NCBI RefSeq assembly: GCF_963676685.1
Contig: NC_092354.1
Span: forward strand, 75,405,335-75,469,334
DNA length: 64,000 bases
Direction of reading: 5' to 3'
From: Mytilus edulis
Taxonomy: Eukaryota; Mollusca; Bivalvia; Mytilida; Mytilidae
This document shows positions 12,600 to 23,930 of the stretch, one piece after another. The translations under genes and the position numbers were made by a program. The notes under the pieces were generated by a model. The model was not told the origin of the DNA. It did not search any database and worked only from the letters and a program-made list of their open reading frames with translations. Each line of letters starts with the position of its first letter. Positions within the stretch are counted from its first letter, which is position 1.

Positions 12600-12725
12600 G
12601 GGGCCAGCTAAAGGACGCCACCGGATGCGGGAGTTTCTCGCTTCATTGAAGACCCATTGTGGCCTTCGGCTGTTTTCTGCTCTATGGTTGGGTTGTTGTC
12701 GCTTGGAATTTGTATGAACTTTTCA
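12600..12725 (+). repeat. Dispersed repeat R2 copy
   Basis: Contains GATGCGGGAGTTTCTCGCTT, CATTGAAGACCCATTGTGGC and GGGTTGTTGTCGCTT; the core recurs at 10430-10515. Non-coding. Confidence 0.55.
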
Positions 12726-13739
12726 TGTGGATAGACATTTTTGAATAATACGTCCACTTTGAAATAAACTGAATCCGTCTGTCCGTATATATTGTCAAAA
12801 TATATTGACCAACGTCAGTGTATGATCATCATAACACAACGGCGACAATACAGACTCGTTTTTTTTTTAGTAATGTTAACAAAATAATTATTATTGAACT
12901 TTGTCGATGACCTGAGACTATTATACTATTGTACTAATTTGTACATATATAACAGTATAGTTACAATAAGGGATAAAAAAACATATTTTAATGCATGGTA
13001 GTTGTAATCCTACATTCATTTTCTATGTCGATTATGCATGCATATACAGTTGTCTTATCAACGTTTATCCTAAGATTTATTTTTAACGATTGTAGAAAAG
13101 ATTACACACATAGAATGATTAGATTACTTATAAAGGTGTCCATCCTATTGTGCGAGAAAATCACATATCAATTGTGTGTTTCGATTTTTAAGACCGTAAA
13201 CTTTAATTTCAAGTTTAAACATGTTCAACATATTTTCCCATAACTCATATAGAAAACGCATATTTAGAGAGCTTTAATCTCAATATGCTGTTAAAAAATT
13301 TCGGAATGCAAAGTAAATTAAAATATTTGTGTTCTATAAGAGTAGGAATTCAAGTTTTTGCTTATTATTTTTTTTGAATCTGAGACTCATATGAATAATA
13401 AGCCGTTGTCCGGTGAACGAATTTGTTTTCCAACGACCCACAAAACTCCTTTTGAACGCTGAAGTTAAATAATCAATTATAATGTAATGCGATTATGATT
13501 TTTTTTATTTGACCAAACCGGGTTATCCATTTTGAAATCTATGACGAAACCGGGTTGTATACATTGACGAAACCGGCCAGTTCCATTTTGACATGACCCA
13601 TTTCTTTCGTTCCATACACAGAGATACAATTATGGAGATGCTCATAATAACTAAATTTGCAATCTCCGTGTCAATATCTATCTTCCCGTACCTTTCTTTC
13701 CGTACAATGTGAACAGTTTAACGAGAAATTAAACAATTT

Positions 13740-15312
13740 TACGGAAGCGTATTAGGGACATAGAAAAAAATAAAATTGGTAGTGACATTTTTTTTCAAAG
13801 TCAAAATTTTGGCATTTCAAATCTCAAAATTTCGACTTTAACTCGAAATTTTAACTTTTCTTATCTTGAAATTTTGACTCTTTTAAAACTCGAAATTTCG
13901 ACTTTTTCTAAACTCGAAATTTCGACTTCTTTTAAACTCAAAATTTCGACTTTTAAACTCGAAATTTCGACTTTTTTTAAACTCGAAATTTCGACTTCTT
14001 CTAAACTCGAAATTTCGACTTCTTTTAAACTCAAAATTTCAACTTTCTTTAAACCTAAAATTTCGACTTTTCCTCAGTATTTATACGTTTGCGATTACCA
14101 CATTCACAGTCATTTATATCAGCAAGGCGGAGAGCCATATACATCACAAACTTCATAAGCATATTTTAATAAACTAAACCATGTTAGAGAGGTTATTTTA
14201 GAAAGAAAATCTTGTTCTTGGCGAAGAATAAATAAAATATGTTTCACGTTCGAATACATACTTCAAGTCTGAACTTCAGATATGTGTATCAAGACACCCC
14301 CGCTATTCCGACACACCTATATTACGACATACTTTTATTCAACAGTCTAATATATAAAGACAAGGGTTAATAGTTGTGTTATAAGAATGCAAACTTCCAA
14401 AACTAGAAAACTGAGCAACTCATTGGTCGTCCTGAATATGAATGGCATTTTGTTTAAACAAGGCAAAGTCAGTGACTTGCTATTGGGATACCAAACAAGC
14501 CTTTGAAACTGTGATGCTAAATGTCATCAGATCTGACGATCCTATGACAGTGTCGTGGAAACTAAAAAATGAAATATGGGGGGGGGGGATTCTGTCAACA
14601 TGCATGTTCTTTTTACGAATGATTTCTTCAATATTAAATGCTGATCCATATCTTAATTTAAGAACAAAACCAATTTCTGAATATAAATTGACAAAATGTG
14701 TGGAAGACGCTTTAATAATTTGCGTCTATGTCTACTCCTTCTAAAATTGTAATAACTGTGTTTGAATACTAACATCAAAGTTTTAAAATTAATTAAAAAA
14801 ATTCAAAATTTCGAAATTTCAACATTCGAAATTTTGAGTTTACAAAAAGTCGAAATTTTGAGTTTAAAATAAGTTGAAATTTCGGGTTTAAAATAAGTCG
14901 AAATTTCGAGTTTTAAAAAAGTCGAAATTTTGAGTCTAAATTAAGTTGAAATTTCGAGTTTTAAATTAATCGAAATTTTGAGTTTTGAATAAGTCAAAAT
15001 TTCGAGTTTTAAATAAGTCAAAATTTCGAGTTTTAAAAAACTCGAAATTTCGAGTTTAAAGTGGAAATTTCGACTTTTTGTAATTCGAAATTTCGAGTTT
15101 CAAAAAAGTCAAAATTTCGACTTTTCAAAAAGTAGAAATTTTAAGACTTTAGAAAGTCAAAATTTCAATTTTAAGTCAAAATTTCGGGATTTTAAAAGTC
15201 AAAATTTCAAGTTAAAGTCAAAATTTCGAGATTTGAAAAGTCAAAATTTTGACTTTGAAAAAAAAGTTCAATGCCAATTTTATTTTTTCTATGTCCCTAA
15301 TACGCTTCCGTA
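13740..15312. mobile_element. Nested foldback element, TACGGAAGC ends, 6-bp TSD
   Basis: 1573 bp flanked by the 6-bp duplication CAATTT (13734-13739, 15313-15318). The uninterrupted target is preserved in the left arm of the host element near 11049-11064, which confirms the insertion. Inverted ends are TACGGAAGCGTATTAGGGAC, sharing TACGGAAGC with the 3002-6704 element. Both halves contain arrays of CTCGAAATTTCGACTTTT-like units (13790-14070 and 14810-15260). The central 700 bp holds only the frame 14442-14744, which I do not recognise and regard as probable chance. Confidence 0.9.
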
Positions 15313-15784
15313 CAATTTCGAGGCAAGGTTCACTCAATTCGTCATTTTGACATGCATTTTGAGTTATTTCTCCGTTAATATAGAACGGTTGTAGAAAATA
15401 TTGCATCTCACAATAGAAAATAGTTGTATATGTATATATATTCTTCGATATCATAAAAAAAATAAAAAAAATAAGGAGAAACCTACCTTTCTTTTGTCTA
15501 TTGGTGTTCCGTCATTGTGTCGGATGTTAGATACCATCGAGTCCGAGCAAATTTTGCCGGTGTGGTTTAGACACAGTGTTATTATCCTTGCCAAAGTACC
15601 AATATATATTACATAGTTTATACAGACCCCTGTATGTATTAACGGTTAAAAACAGATACATGTAAATGCATTATTTGTTTTCTTTTTCCAGTTTCAGTTC
15701 AATGATTCAAAATTTTCAAGCAAGATTTTCTCATAGCCCGTTTACTATACATGTTTATTAACATCTTACAGAGCTCATTAACTG

Positions 15785-18385
15785 TTAATTGAAATTAAAT
15801 AACATTTCTAATAACAGCTGACATAGCTCATTTACAAAAAAAGACATTTTGTAGTAACAAATGACATATATATATATAGCCAATAAAAGAGGGACGAAAG
15901 ATACCAAAGGGACAGTCAAACTCATAAATCTAAAACAAACTGACAACGCCATGGCTAAAAATGAAAAAGACCAACAGAAAAACAATAGTACACATGACAC
16001 AACATAGAAAACTAAAGAATAAACAACACGACCCACACCAAAAACTAGGGGTGATCTCAGGTGCTCCGGAAGGGTAAGCAGATCCTGCTCCACATGTGGC
16101 ACCCGTCGTGTTGCTTATGTGATTACAAATCCGGTAAATAGTCTAATTCGGTAGGTCACATTCATGAAAGGGAAGGGGATTGTAGTTACGACGTAAGGAA
16201 CATATCCGATATCATTTGTGAAACGGTTATTCCATAACGGTCAACCAACTCGTGATGGCGTCCGTAAAATTTACGAAGGGATGATTTCAACTTCATCATT
16301 TGGAACTCTTGGTTTAATAGCTTCCTTGTGAGCAGTAACCCTTTATCAAGAACATCATGATAGGAAATGCAAGCACGGGAATATCGTATCAATTGGGAGA
16401 TATATTCCTCGTATGCAGGTGCTGCTGGAATGTTGCTACTTAGAAATGGAAAGTTCACAATTGGAAAGCTGAAATCATCTCTTTTGTCGTAAAGTTTTGT
16501 TTTCAACCGACCCTCATTGTCAATTTCTAGATGTAAGTCAAGATATGAAGCCGACTTAACTGTATCTGTAGTATCCTTTATCTCCAATTCGATGGGATAG
16601 ATGCGTTCCACATAGTCATCAAATTTTGAATTGTTTAGTGATAGAACGTCATCTATATAGCGGAAAGTAGAGTTAAAGGATATTGCTAACTTCTTATCTT
16701 TCTTCCTAAGAAGTTTCTGCATGAAGTCAGCCTCATAATAATACAGAAACAAGTCGGCAAGGAGAGGGGCACAGTTTGTTCCCATTGGGATGCCGACAGT
16801 CTGTTGAAAAACACGTCCTCCGAACGTTACAAATATGTTGTCAATCAAGAAATCAAGCATCTTGATAATATCGGTTTCAGAGAATTTTTTGTTTGAATCA
16901 GAGTAATTCTTTACAAAGTATGATTTATCCCTCCCTAAGACAAGATACTTGTATCTACGTTGGCCATTCTTTTTTATGAAGCAAAGTAATACCAACTCTT
17001 TCAATTTGTCTTTTAGTTTGGAATGTGGAATACTTGTGTAAAGAGTAGAAAAGTCAAATGTTTTAATACTGTTACAAGATGAAAGAGAGTTAGATTGTAT
17101 GTACTCTAAAAGATCTTTGGAATTTTTAAGTATCTGATTCACGCCACCTCTAGAATAGGCAGTTTCACAATAACTTTAAAGCCCGTCGTTGATTGCTGAT
17201 AAAATAAATGTTAATAATTTAGAAAGAGGTTTCGTGGAGCACTTGAAAGACCCAGCAATATACCGTTGTTTGTAAGGACACTTATGTAGTTTAGGTATCC
17301 AATACAGTGATGGAAGATCCAGTTCTTCATCTTTGGTTGAAAGGAACAAAGAACAGACCTATGATTATCCAGGATTTCCTCTTTGGTAAGTGTCGTGAGG
17401 GTACTAGTATATGTTGAGTTTCCAAGTGAATTGTCTATACCTAATTCGTTTATCAAGCAATTAATGTAGTGACTTTTACAGACAAAAACGATGTTATTTG
17501 GGGCTTTGTCTGCGGGGACAACAACATATTTATCATGGAGGTCGGATAAGTGTTTAGCAACATTTGGGTCTTTAAAGATTGACGTAGCATGGGCATTAAT
17601 GGACCCATTCAGTTTCTTGATTCTGATTTGTATTAACGACCTCACTGCCTTAATCCACTCGGATAGAGTGTCTACGTCTTTCTTTTTCACGTTTAGCCCA
17701 TTGCCTGACATAATCCTCGACTGAGTCCATCAAAATTTTAAAGTTGTATTTCCAATTGATGGATTTAGGCTCACGATATTTCGGACCTTTCGATCACACA
17801 TTTCGTAGAGAAGTGTTATTAACAATGTTAAGGTCACCGGTAATAACGTGGCCAGCAGGATTATATATGAATTGGGAACTAGCACAAGTGCAATCAGGAG
17901 GTTTAGACTTGAAGTCGTCAATATCGAGATTCTGAAAAACGCGTTTGTAATTGAAAATTTTAGTTGCAATAGGTTTGGTATAGGTATAAGAAATTATTGG
18001 TACAGACTGGTCTTTGAAATAAGGAGGTATTTTCGATTGAACTAATTTATGATGAAGGATATTGCCTAGGTTGACGCCATCGAGACTTTTGTTGGCAAAG
18101 GAAAGATTTAGAAAAGATCTTTTCTCTTTTTCATCTTTTCCAATAAACTGTGAATTAATCTAAAATAACAGTTTTACTAACAGTTGACATAGCTCATTTA
18201 CTAGACATGTTGTATAATGTAGTAACAAATGACATATATATAGCCAATACACTGTGAATTGATCTAACATAACACCTTTACTAACAGTTGACATAGCTCA
18301 TTTACTAGACATTTTTATGAACAACTGACATAGCCCATTTACTATACATTTTTAGTAACATCTGACATAAATTATTTAGGAAGAA
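15785..18385 (-). mobile_element. Penelope-like retroelement, degenerate
   Basis: A minus-strand element with a broken reverse-transcriptase gene (18140-16186), a 3' region down to about 15800, and similar ~85-bp direct repeats at its two ends (15807-15887 and 18160-18245: TTGACATAGCTCATTTAC, then AGTAACAAATGACATATATA). Such repeats resemble the pLTRs of Penelope-like elements. Its 3' part recurs as short fragments at 23660-23930, 24720-24820, 45365-45660 and 47265-47455. Confidence 0.75.
16186..18140 (-). pseudogene. Penelope-like reverse transcriptase (broken)
   Basis: The longest intact piece is 16186-17142 (318 aa), with RT landmarks FDFSTLYTSIPHSKL, then GIPMGTNCAPLLADLFLYYY, then the catalytic FRYIDDVLSLNN. 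Upstream pieces in other frames (17211-17711 with LHDKYVVVPADKAPNNIVFV, and 17750-18140 with KGPKYREPKSINWKYNF) belong to the same protein, so the gene has several frameshifts and stops. No GIY-YIG endonuclease is visible after the RT. This protein type is highly repeated in bivalve genomes and is normally inactive. Confidence 0.8.
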
Positions 18386-18590
18386 GTGGTATGAGTGTCA
18401 ATGAGACAACTCTCCATCCAAATAACAATAAGAGTAAACCATTATACAAATGTAGGTCAAGTTACGGCCTTCAACACGGAGCCTTGGCTAACACCGAAAG
18501 AGCAAGCTATAAAAGGCCCCAAATTTAGTAATGTAAAACCATTCAAACGGGAAAACCAACGGTCTAACCTATATAATCCATTAACTTTGA
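18380..18590 (+). repeat. Dispersed repeat R1 copy
   Basis: Recognisable by GTGTCAATGAGACAACTCTC, GTAGGTCAAGTTACGGCCTT and GTAAAACCATTCAAACGGGA. It separates exon 2 of the methyltransferase gene from the Penelope-like element. Confidence 0.75.
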
Positions 18591-18628
18591 ATTGACTTTA
18601 AAAAAAAACATTTCCATTAATATCTCAC

Positions 18629-18822
18629 CAGCAGATGATTGATCCTTTGACCGGAAACATGCTTCTACATCCTTTGTCAGTGGAGCAGTGGCGAGAATCA
18701 TTGTTGCAAATAAGCTCTTGGATGTTTTTGTCTTACAGTCAGCTGGTATGTAGTATTTGTTGTCGTCTGTTATAAAGACAATCTTAGCGGCAGCCATTGA
18801 AAACAACCACTCCCTCACATAT
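18629..18822 (-). CDS. SAM-dependent methyltransferase, exon 2
   Basis: 194 bp, acceptor ATAG|ATATGT and donor CTGCTG|GTGAGA. It encodes RYVREWLFSMAAAKIV followed by TDDNKYYIPADC: the end of the winged-helix domain, where AGLNER from exon 1 joins RYVREWL across the splice, a junction typical of this family. An out-of-frame extension beyond both splice sites is not coding. Confidence 0.88.
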
Positions 18823-19171
18823 CTATGAAATAAGAATGTATGAATAAAAAATACAAAAATGAAGATGGAACCCTTTTTACATACCAAACAGAAGGTTTTT
18901 AAAACAGCACCTTGCGGTTTATCCCTTAAACAAAACATACCAATTTCAATATTAAACGCTTTGTAAACGCAAACTTTGTCGATTTACAACCGATTGCTTT
19001 GAAAAACGCAACCTTTGTCACATATCACAACTGATCGCTTAGAAAACACAACCTTTGTCACATATCCCAACCGATCGCATTGAAAACGAAATTTTTGTCA
19101 CATTCACAAAATATATGGAAAGTCGACCTTCCAATGGATAGAAACAATTGCCTCTGGGTGTAATGGTACCT

Positions 19172-19295
19172 TTCATTCAATCCCGCATTATCTGCTATTG
19201 ATTTGGATGAAAGGCAGTAAGAGCTCGAAAAAGTCCAACTCTACATACAATGTGTCCGAGTCTTATACCAAGGGAGATAACTCCGATATAATTAA
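19172..19295 (-). pseudogene. Decayed copy of methyltransferase exon 1 in intron 1
   Basis: About 120 bp closely similar to the 3' part of exon 1 (19311-19501), with indels and an internal deletion of about 20 bp. It directly follows exon 1 on the minus strand. It points to a local tandem duplication of the exon that has since degenerated. Confidence 0.75.
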
Positions 19296-19310
19296 TGGTA
19301 TGATATGTAC

Positions 19311-19501
19311 CTCTCATTCAGTCCTGCATGATCTGCTATTGATTGAGATGTTTCTGGTTCCGACAAGTCCGTAAGAGCTCTAAAAAGTCCGACTCTATGA
19401 CCAAGTCCTACGCCAAGGGCGATAACTCCACTATAAACAATGTTATTGAATCTTTCTTCGTACATGTCTGGCTTCGTATCGTCAGGAGAAACACTAGCCA
19501 T
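19311..19501 (-). CDS. SAM-dependent methyltransferase, exon 1
   Basis: 191 bp from ATG to donor GAGAG|GTACAT. It encodes MASVSPDDTKPDMYEERFNN and then VIALGVGLGHRVGLFRALTD, the N-terminal helical/winged-helix region that precedes SAM-binding domains of Rv2258c-like enzymes. I chose ATG 19501 because homology with the paralogue at 2640-2824 ends there; an in-frame ATG at 19537 would add 12 residues. No promoter element stands out upstream. Confidence 0.85.
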
Positions 19502-19539
19502 TTTCTGAAGTAAATATTTAGTCCAATTATTATTCAAAG

Positions 19540-20850
19540 CATAAACAGATATAAATTACACCAGATTTGAGGTATGCGTCAATGAGAAAACAACCCACCA
19601 AAATAAATCTACAAAAAAGTTAAAAGGTCAAACATCTTCGCCAAACTAGGTCAAGACCCGTCCCCGCCTCCAACCTTGGCAGATTAAGCCAACATTTGTG
19701 ATTTCAATGCTGCGTCATCTACTGACCCGCAGCTAAATGTCACACTATACCAACTTCGTAATTCTTTACCAAATGAATGTCATCATTTCAGTGTGGAAGT
19801 GTGGGTTTTGTTGTGTCTAGTGTTTATATATATTCCGAAGCAGGAACCCAAACAATACGCTGTTTTTCCAACATTTGCTAGAAAAAATACCCTTGTACTC
19901 CTTTCAATTTAGATTTTAATTACCCGTTAATAATTTACAGAAGCCAACACAATTTACACATTTTGATTCAGTTCAAATAATACATATTACCAACAAAAAA
20001 AGAGGGAGAAAACAGCGAACATTAAGAAATACATTGTACACATAGTTCAGAGAGCACGACTTTGGACTGTTGTACATTGTACAATTTAAACCAGTTTAAC
20101 ATGATCGAGCACCCTTCCGCTGTTGCCTTTTTATATTATTTATTTTGTATAACTACAAGCATATTGTGTAATTACCAAAAGGATGACCACTAACTTTGGT
20201 ATAAAAGTCAGTAAACGTCTTAAATTTTGAAAAAAAATCCTTAAGAGCTGTAATAATATGTTTAAAATTACTAATATGTTACATGAATATGGTGCAATGG
20301 TATAATATAATAATAAGTAAGCTTACCAATAATGCCCTGTAGCTTAGGCATCTACTAAATATATCTGAACTTTTATCATTTGTGTCAAAGATAAAGTAAA
20401 GTATTGGGGTCATACATGTGTGCACATTTAAAGTTATAATAGAAACATGTACACTGAACTGAATTAATATATTACATAGTATACCTATTTACATTTAGAA
20501 TTACAGGTATATGTCTACGCATTGTTATGAAATTATTTTATTTCACGTATTTGTGCATTTGTACTTATCAACTCAGAATTTAAGAAAACATTATTTATAG
20601 GATATTGATTGATTAATTCGGTTGGTTCCTAAATGTACGCCAGTATTTTATGCACGTACAGGATGAAATTAAACTAACAATAAATACAATATATTTTATA
20701 TTCTTTCATATAGGACGCCAGGGGTGAAGGTCGGGTGATGTTTCACTGCCACATGTAAAATAGGATATAATGGAAAAGATAGAAAGTTGGAAGTGCAAAT
20801 TTGTTACGAATGGACCAATCAAAGAGTTGGTGCAGGGATTTTTAACGCCC
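19540..20850. other. No recognisable gene
   Basis: Presumed 5' flank of the methyltransferase gene. AT-rich; no TATA/initiator arrangement or repeat that I can support. Confidence 0.4.
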
Positions 20851-21930
20851 GTACGAAATAAGTAGTAGGATTCCACCTAGACACTAGTAGGAATGAAGTA
20901 GAAATCCACCTAAATTCAAAAATTCCATATAGAAAGTAGGCGGACATGGAAAATGAACAACATTCTGACTGGATTTTTTAATATTCCTACTTAAAAAATC
21001 CTACAACCTAGGTGGAAATTTAAAAGTCTGTATGGATTTTTTTTCTGTTTTGAAAATCTGATTTGATTATTTATTTTCCTACTACATGTTTAAGATTCCT
21101 ACCAGACTTATTTTATAAATTCCTACCAGAAAATCTTTCTACCTGGAAAGTAATCTTGAACTGGATTTCTGTTTGCTAATGACACACATTTTGCAATGTA
21201 AATGCAAGCAAGTTCCAGTTCACAAATTCAAATTTAGGAGGGGAAAGAATGAAATGTTGTGTTGGAATACAATGCTGCAAGTTAGGGTCACACAACTACA
21301 ATATAGAAGTGTAAGAAAATATGGCTAATCAAGACTAAAGGTAATTGTTATACATTAATTTTTTTTATCTGCCTGCCAAAAATATAAAGTTATAATTAAT
21401 TCATCAATAGTGCATAATCTTACTCATTATTTGTCCATTAAACTAATATAGATCTACATGTTTATGTAAAACACTTTTTATAGCTTGCATACATTGCAGT
21501 TTCCTTAAAAATTTCAAAAGTCCATTTTTTCAAAAAAGGAATTTATTCCATGAATTTCCTTTGTTCTTTGTTGTTGAGATTCAAACTTATCATTGACCCA
21601 GTTGTGTATTTGTGAATATACACTTATATTTTGTATATTTTTAGATTCCTACCAGAAAATATTTTTTTCTGGGTGGAATTTTGAAAAATTCCTACCAGGT
21701 TTTCTAGTAGGAATTTTATTTTCCTACCAAAGTATTCCTGCTAATTTGTATATTCCTGGTAGGAATATACAATATTCCCACTAGGAAATTCCTGCTAATT
21801 TAAATTTTTCGGCTGTTTTCCGTGTGGATTCCTACTACTGTCTGACTAGAATATCACTCTTTTCTGGTAGGAATTTAAAGCAATTTTCCTACTACATTCC
21901 GTGTACATTCCGTATGGATTGTTTCATACA
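20850..21930. repeat. TAGTAGGAATTT / TTCCTACCAG repeat cluster
   Basis: Over 1 kb contains more than twenty scattered, oppositely oriented copies of TAGTAGGAAT or TTCCTACCAG. The ends roughly mirror each other (CGTACGAAATAAGTAGTAGG against CGTGTACATTCCGTATGG). The layout resembles the palindrome-array foldback elements at 3002-6704 and 13740-15312, but I could not find exact TIRs or a TSD. Confidence 0.55.
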
Positions 21931-22157
21931 GGTGTGTAGAGCGAGTGTCATTCTCTCAACACGTGGCATCGAATGTAAGGGAGCTACCATTTGATTGTTA
22001 TGGGGGGGGGGGGGTGCTATTGTACCCGAGTCAGGAAGGAAAAAAAGTAATTAAAATAAAAAACACTCTTTATAGTCTATCATTGCAAACATATACATGG
22101 AGCCTTTTTATTGATAACTGCATACATGTACATGAACTTTGTATATCTTCTTTCATA

Positions 22158-22174
22158 TCAGTAACCTCTTCGAG
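22158..22174 (-). pseudogene. Antistasin-type gene, isolated terminal exon
   Basis: After acceptor TTTCAG the minus strand reads CT CGA AGA GGT TAC TGA, the same acceptor and RRGY-stop ending as the terminal exon at 45792-45808. Flanking intron and 3'UTR are also similar (22085-22200 against 45740-45830). No antistasin exons lie upstream of it before the Polinton, so it is probably the remnant of a paralogous gene. Confidence 0.5.
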
Positions 22175-22354
22175 CTGAAATAGGAATACATTTAGTACGA
22201 TATATATTTATATAAATTTTGTCAGATTTTATAACATTTTATAATAAATTACTAGATTTACTAAATGGAATCCCTGAAACGATGGCTGAGATTTGTGGTA
22301 CATTAATATTGTATATATTCATTTCATATTTAGAAAATATGAAAAGAGATAATA

Positions 22355-22560
22355 TGAAAAAAAAGAAGATGTGGTATGAATACCAATGAGTAAACTCTCC
22401 ACAAGAGACAAACATGTCACAAGAGTTAACAACAATAGGTCACTGTACAGCCTTTAACAATGGGCAAAGATCATACCACATAGTCAGCTATAAAAGAGAT
22501 AACAATGTAAAACAATTCAAACGAGAAAACTAATGGCCAAATTTATATTTCAAAAATGAT
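22355..22560 (+). repeat. Dispersed repeat R1 copy
   Basis: AGATGTGGTATGAATACCAA, then AATAGGTCACTGTACAGCCT, then ATGTAAAACAATTCAAACGA; ends in a poly-A run at 22561-22580. Confidence 0.8.
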
Positions 22561-22859
22561 AAAAAAAAAAAAAAAAAAAATACATATAATTATGTAACAA
22601 ATGTGAAGCAGGATCTGCTACCTCTACGGAGCACTTGCTAATTCTACCAGTAATTAATTTTATAATTATAATGTCCACATAAATCCACGTGACGCTTACT
22701 TATCACATCCCCACGCACTTCCGACTCCTACATACATTTAAATGTTGAAATATTAACTGCCATATGCTTCTATCATCTACAGCGATTGGTATATCTTAAG
22801 TTATTTTTCTCTTATGATGCATTTCTACTTTTTTTATTGTTCTTTGAAGGCTTTGCTAT

Positions 22860-23400
22860 AAGAAATAAGAGATGTTATATGATTGACAATGAGACAACTA
22901 TCCACCAAAGTTCAAATAAAGTGGATGTAAGCAATTATAGGCAACCGTACGGTCGGCTATAAAAGGCCCCGACATGAAGATATGAAACAATTCAATTGAG
23001 AAAACTCACGGCCTAATTTTTCACAAAACAGTTTACGAAAAAGAAAATATGACATACACGAACCAACGACAACCACTAAACTACAGCCTCCTGACTCTGT
23101 GCAGGCACATGAAGAATATGGCGGAGTTAAACATGTTTGTGAGCACCCAACTCTTCTCCTAACCTGGGACAGTGGTGTAATAGTACACATAAGAACCCAC
23201 TATAAAGATCAGTTGAAAATGGCTTAACTTACAGATGGATACAAATAGAAGTACATCTAACAAAAACACAAAGTAGACGTGGCTGGTTACTTATACACCC
23301 CAAAAACAAAAAGACATTAAGTACAGATCTGAGTGTACTCACAGTTACTGACAGCTCGTTCAAAACCACTTAGGCAGCAACCATTTTCCACGGACAAACT
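22860..23400 (+). repeat. Dispersed repeat R1, longest plus-strand copy
   Basis: About 540 bp, mirrored by 54250-54810 on the other strand over its whole length, including the distal parts (TCCTGACTCTGTGCAGGCAC; AGTACAGATCTGAGTGTACT). Non-coding; the 77-residue frame at 22957-23190 is fortuitous. It is followed by long C-runs at 23503-23526. Confidence 0.8.
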
Positions 23401-23659
23401 TTTTTTTTTTGGCGATAAGTCGAAAACAATTTTTTTCTTTCAATTTTAGCATTACATATAGTGGCAGTTTAGGGTGAAACAAACATTTTTTAATCCATAG
23501 CCCCCCCCACCCCCCCCCCCCCCCCCAATCCCCCGAAAATCAAATGGTTGCTGCCTTACAAATAATAAATAAAATCATGTATCTTAGGCTTATGCATGTT
23601 ATTGACTTCTAACATTTAGTTTGTTACCAATCCAATGTTACGTTGTAGAAAGTACAAAA

Positions 23660-23930
23660 TCATCTCCTTTTCCCCGAATGTGACCTACCGAATAAGACTT
23701 ATATTTGCACTAACATGAGCAACGCGGTGAGTGCCTCAAGTAGATCAGGATCTGCTTAGCCTTCCAGAGCGTATAAGATCCCTACCAGTTTTGGTGTAGC
23801 TCGTCTTACTCAGTCTTTGGTTTTCTATGTTGTGTTTTGTGGTTTGTGTACTGTAAGTTTGTTTGTCTGTTTGTCTTTTTCGACAGCTGAGTTTGAATGT
23901 CCTTTTGGTATCTTTTTCCTCTCCTAGGGT
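23660..23930 (+). repeat. Penelope-like element 3' fragment
   Basis: Matches the 3' end of the element at 15785-18385 in opposite orientation (TGTGACCTACCGAAT, GATCAGGATCTGCTTA, TTTGGTTTTCTATGTTGTGT). 5'-truncated, non-coding. Confidence 0.65.

Larger units (their letters stand above)
10796..15578. mobile_element. Foldback element with Transib/RSS-like CACTGTG ends
   Basis: Flanked by TTATT on both sides (10791-10795, 15579-15583), with inverted ends CACTGTGTCTAAACCACACC and long inverted arms (about 10796-11290 against 13500-15578). The right arm is interrupted by the element at 13740-15312; without it the length is about 3.2 kb. The terminal heptamer CACTGTG/CACAGTG and the 5-bp duplication match the pattern described for Transib and ProtoRAG ends (CACWRTG). 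No transposase or RAG-like frame is visible, so it is non-autonomous. The 60-residue frames at 10791-10973 and 15401-15616 are mirror images from the arms, not genes. It sits in intron 2 of the methyltransferase gene. Confidence 0.75.

Noticed and set aside
13790-15260. Frame 13874-14158 rich in KLEISTF repeats
   Set aside because: Pure translation of the CTCGAAATTTCGAC satellite units; no gene signals.
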